Assembly (NCBI RefSeq): GCF_000186865.1
Contig: NW_008705588.1
Span: forward strand, 266,489-330,488
Reading direction: 5' to 3'
Length of the DNA: 64,000 bases
Source: Aureococcus anophagefferens
Lineage: Eukaryota > Sar > Pelagophyceae > Pelagomonadales > Pelagomonadaceae
Numbering within the stretch: the first letter of the stretch is position 1; the number at the start of each line of letters is the position of its first letter. Below are positions 63,728 through 64,000 of this stretch, in pieces. The notes under the pieces were generated by a model that searched no databases, was not told the origin of the DNA, and worked only from the letters and a program-made list of their open reading frames with translations. The translations under genes were made by a program, and so were the position numbers.

Positions 63728-64000
63728 GCTCTATCCTTCGACAGGTCTCGCGTTGTGACGTCGGGCGTTTGTTGTGCTCACGGCGACGGCGGCGGCGAGC
63801 GGCAGTCGCTCCTTCTCCTCTGGTCTTGAGGCGCTCTTCGCACTACTCGACTGTGGCAAAAAATCTGCGGCCGCGCGCTGCGCATATGCGGAGGTGGCAG
63901 GCTCGCCCGACGTTGTACGATGGCACATTTAACAAAACTGTCGCCGCCGAAATTCTGAAGCTCGACACATAATGTGCAGCTTCCTCTTCATCGCTATCCT
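63728..64000. other. Window edge, no supported gene
   Basis: Upstream region of the MYND/Sel1 gene. Short ORFs on both strands lack recognisable features. A gene starting outside the window cannot be excluded. Confidence 0.5.

Overview
The window reads as nuclear DNA of a compact, GC-rich stramenopile alga, most likely a pelagophyte resembling Aureococcus. This is inferred from three things. The gene content is eukaryotic: kinesin, UBE2S, BRCT-pol X, signal-peptide peptidase, GH47/EDEM, an EAG-like channel and DA1-like LIM peptidase. Several N-termini look like heterokont bipartite targeting signals ('ASAF', 'GAF-LPP'). Introns formed by short transposon-like introners are present, with 8-bp target duplications and TIRs, as reported for Aureococcus. 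No rRNA, tRNA, CRISPR or viral block was recognised. High GC keeps most frames open, so many long antisense ORFs are shadows.

Layout. 0.2-9.8 kb: ankyrin/coiled-coil protein, small membrane protein, 2OG-Fe(II) prolyl-hydroxylase-like protein, ZIP transporter, GST/SH3-like protein, ACT-domain protein, cupin/JmjC-like protein. 10-18.8 kb: SPP-like intramembrane protease, Tim44-like protein, ARM-repeat protein, GT25 glycosyltransferase with a long disordered tail, SET protein, frameshifted ankyrin gene. 19-28 kb: presequence-bearing SET protein, sulfotransferase, cytidine-deaminase-like protein, cyclic-nucleotide-type K+ channel, EF-hand/zeta-type kinase, rhomboid. 28-44.8 kb: large disordered protein, 78-aa spliced protein, TTD14-like NTPase, DUF202 protein, repeat-rich hotdog thioesterase, TIR-like membrane protein, coiled-coil protein, GT-A-like enzyme, LIM-DA1 peptidase. 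45-64 kb: secreted SGNH-like protein, secretory carbamoyltransferase, EDEM-like mannosidase, two small or coiled-coil proteins, PNGase-like transglutaminase with a signal peptide, MFS transporter, PDZ protein, pol X, UBE2S, kinesin, MYND/RING/Sel1 protein.

Architecture. Genes alternate strand. Divergent pairs share 68-170 bp gaps. Convergent pairs have stop codons a few bases apart, abutting (28195/28196), or sharing one CTAG palindrome (40838-40841). Many products belong to the secretory or glycan pathway (GT25, GT-A-like, sulfotransferase, carbamoyltransferase, EDEM, PNGase-like, SPP, rhomboid), but nothing shows an operon-like functional cluster.

The most interesting signal is a set of introns that carry transposon hallmarks. 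Each clear case has an 8-bp direct repeat at its borders and terminal inverted repeats ending in CAG. Removing the element plus one repeat copy restores the reading frame and the protein motif. Two elements, at 15708-15899 and 54595-54797, share internal sequence yet lie in opposite orientations relative to their host genes. Several would use GC-AG boundaries, with the donor coming from the duplicated target.
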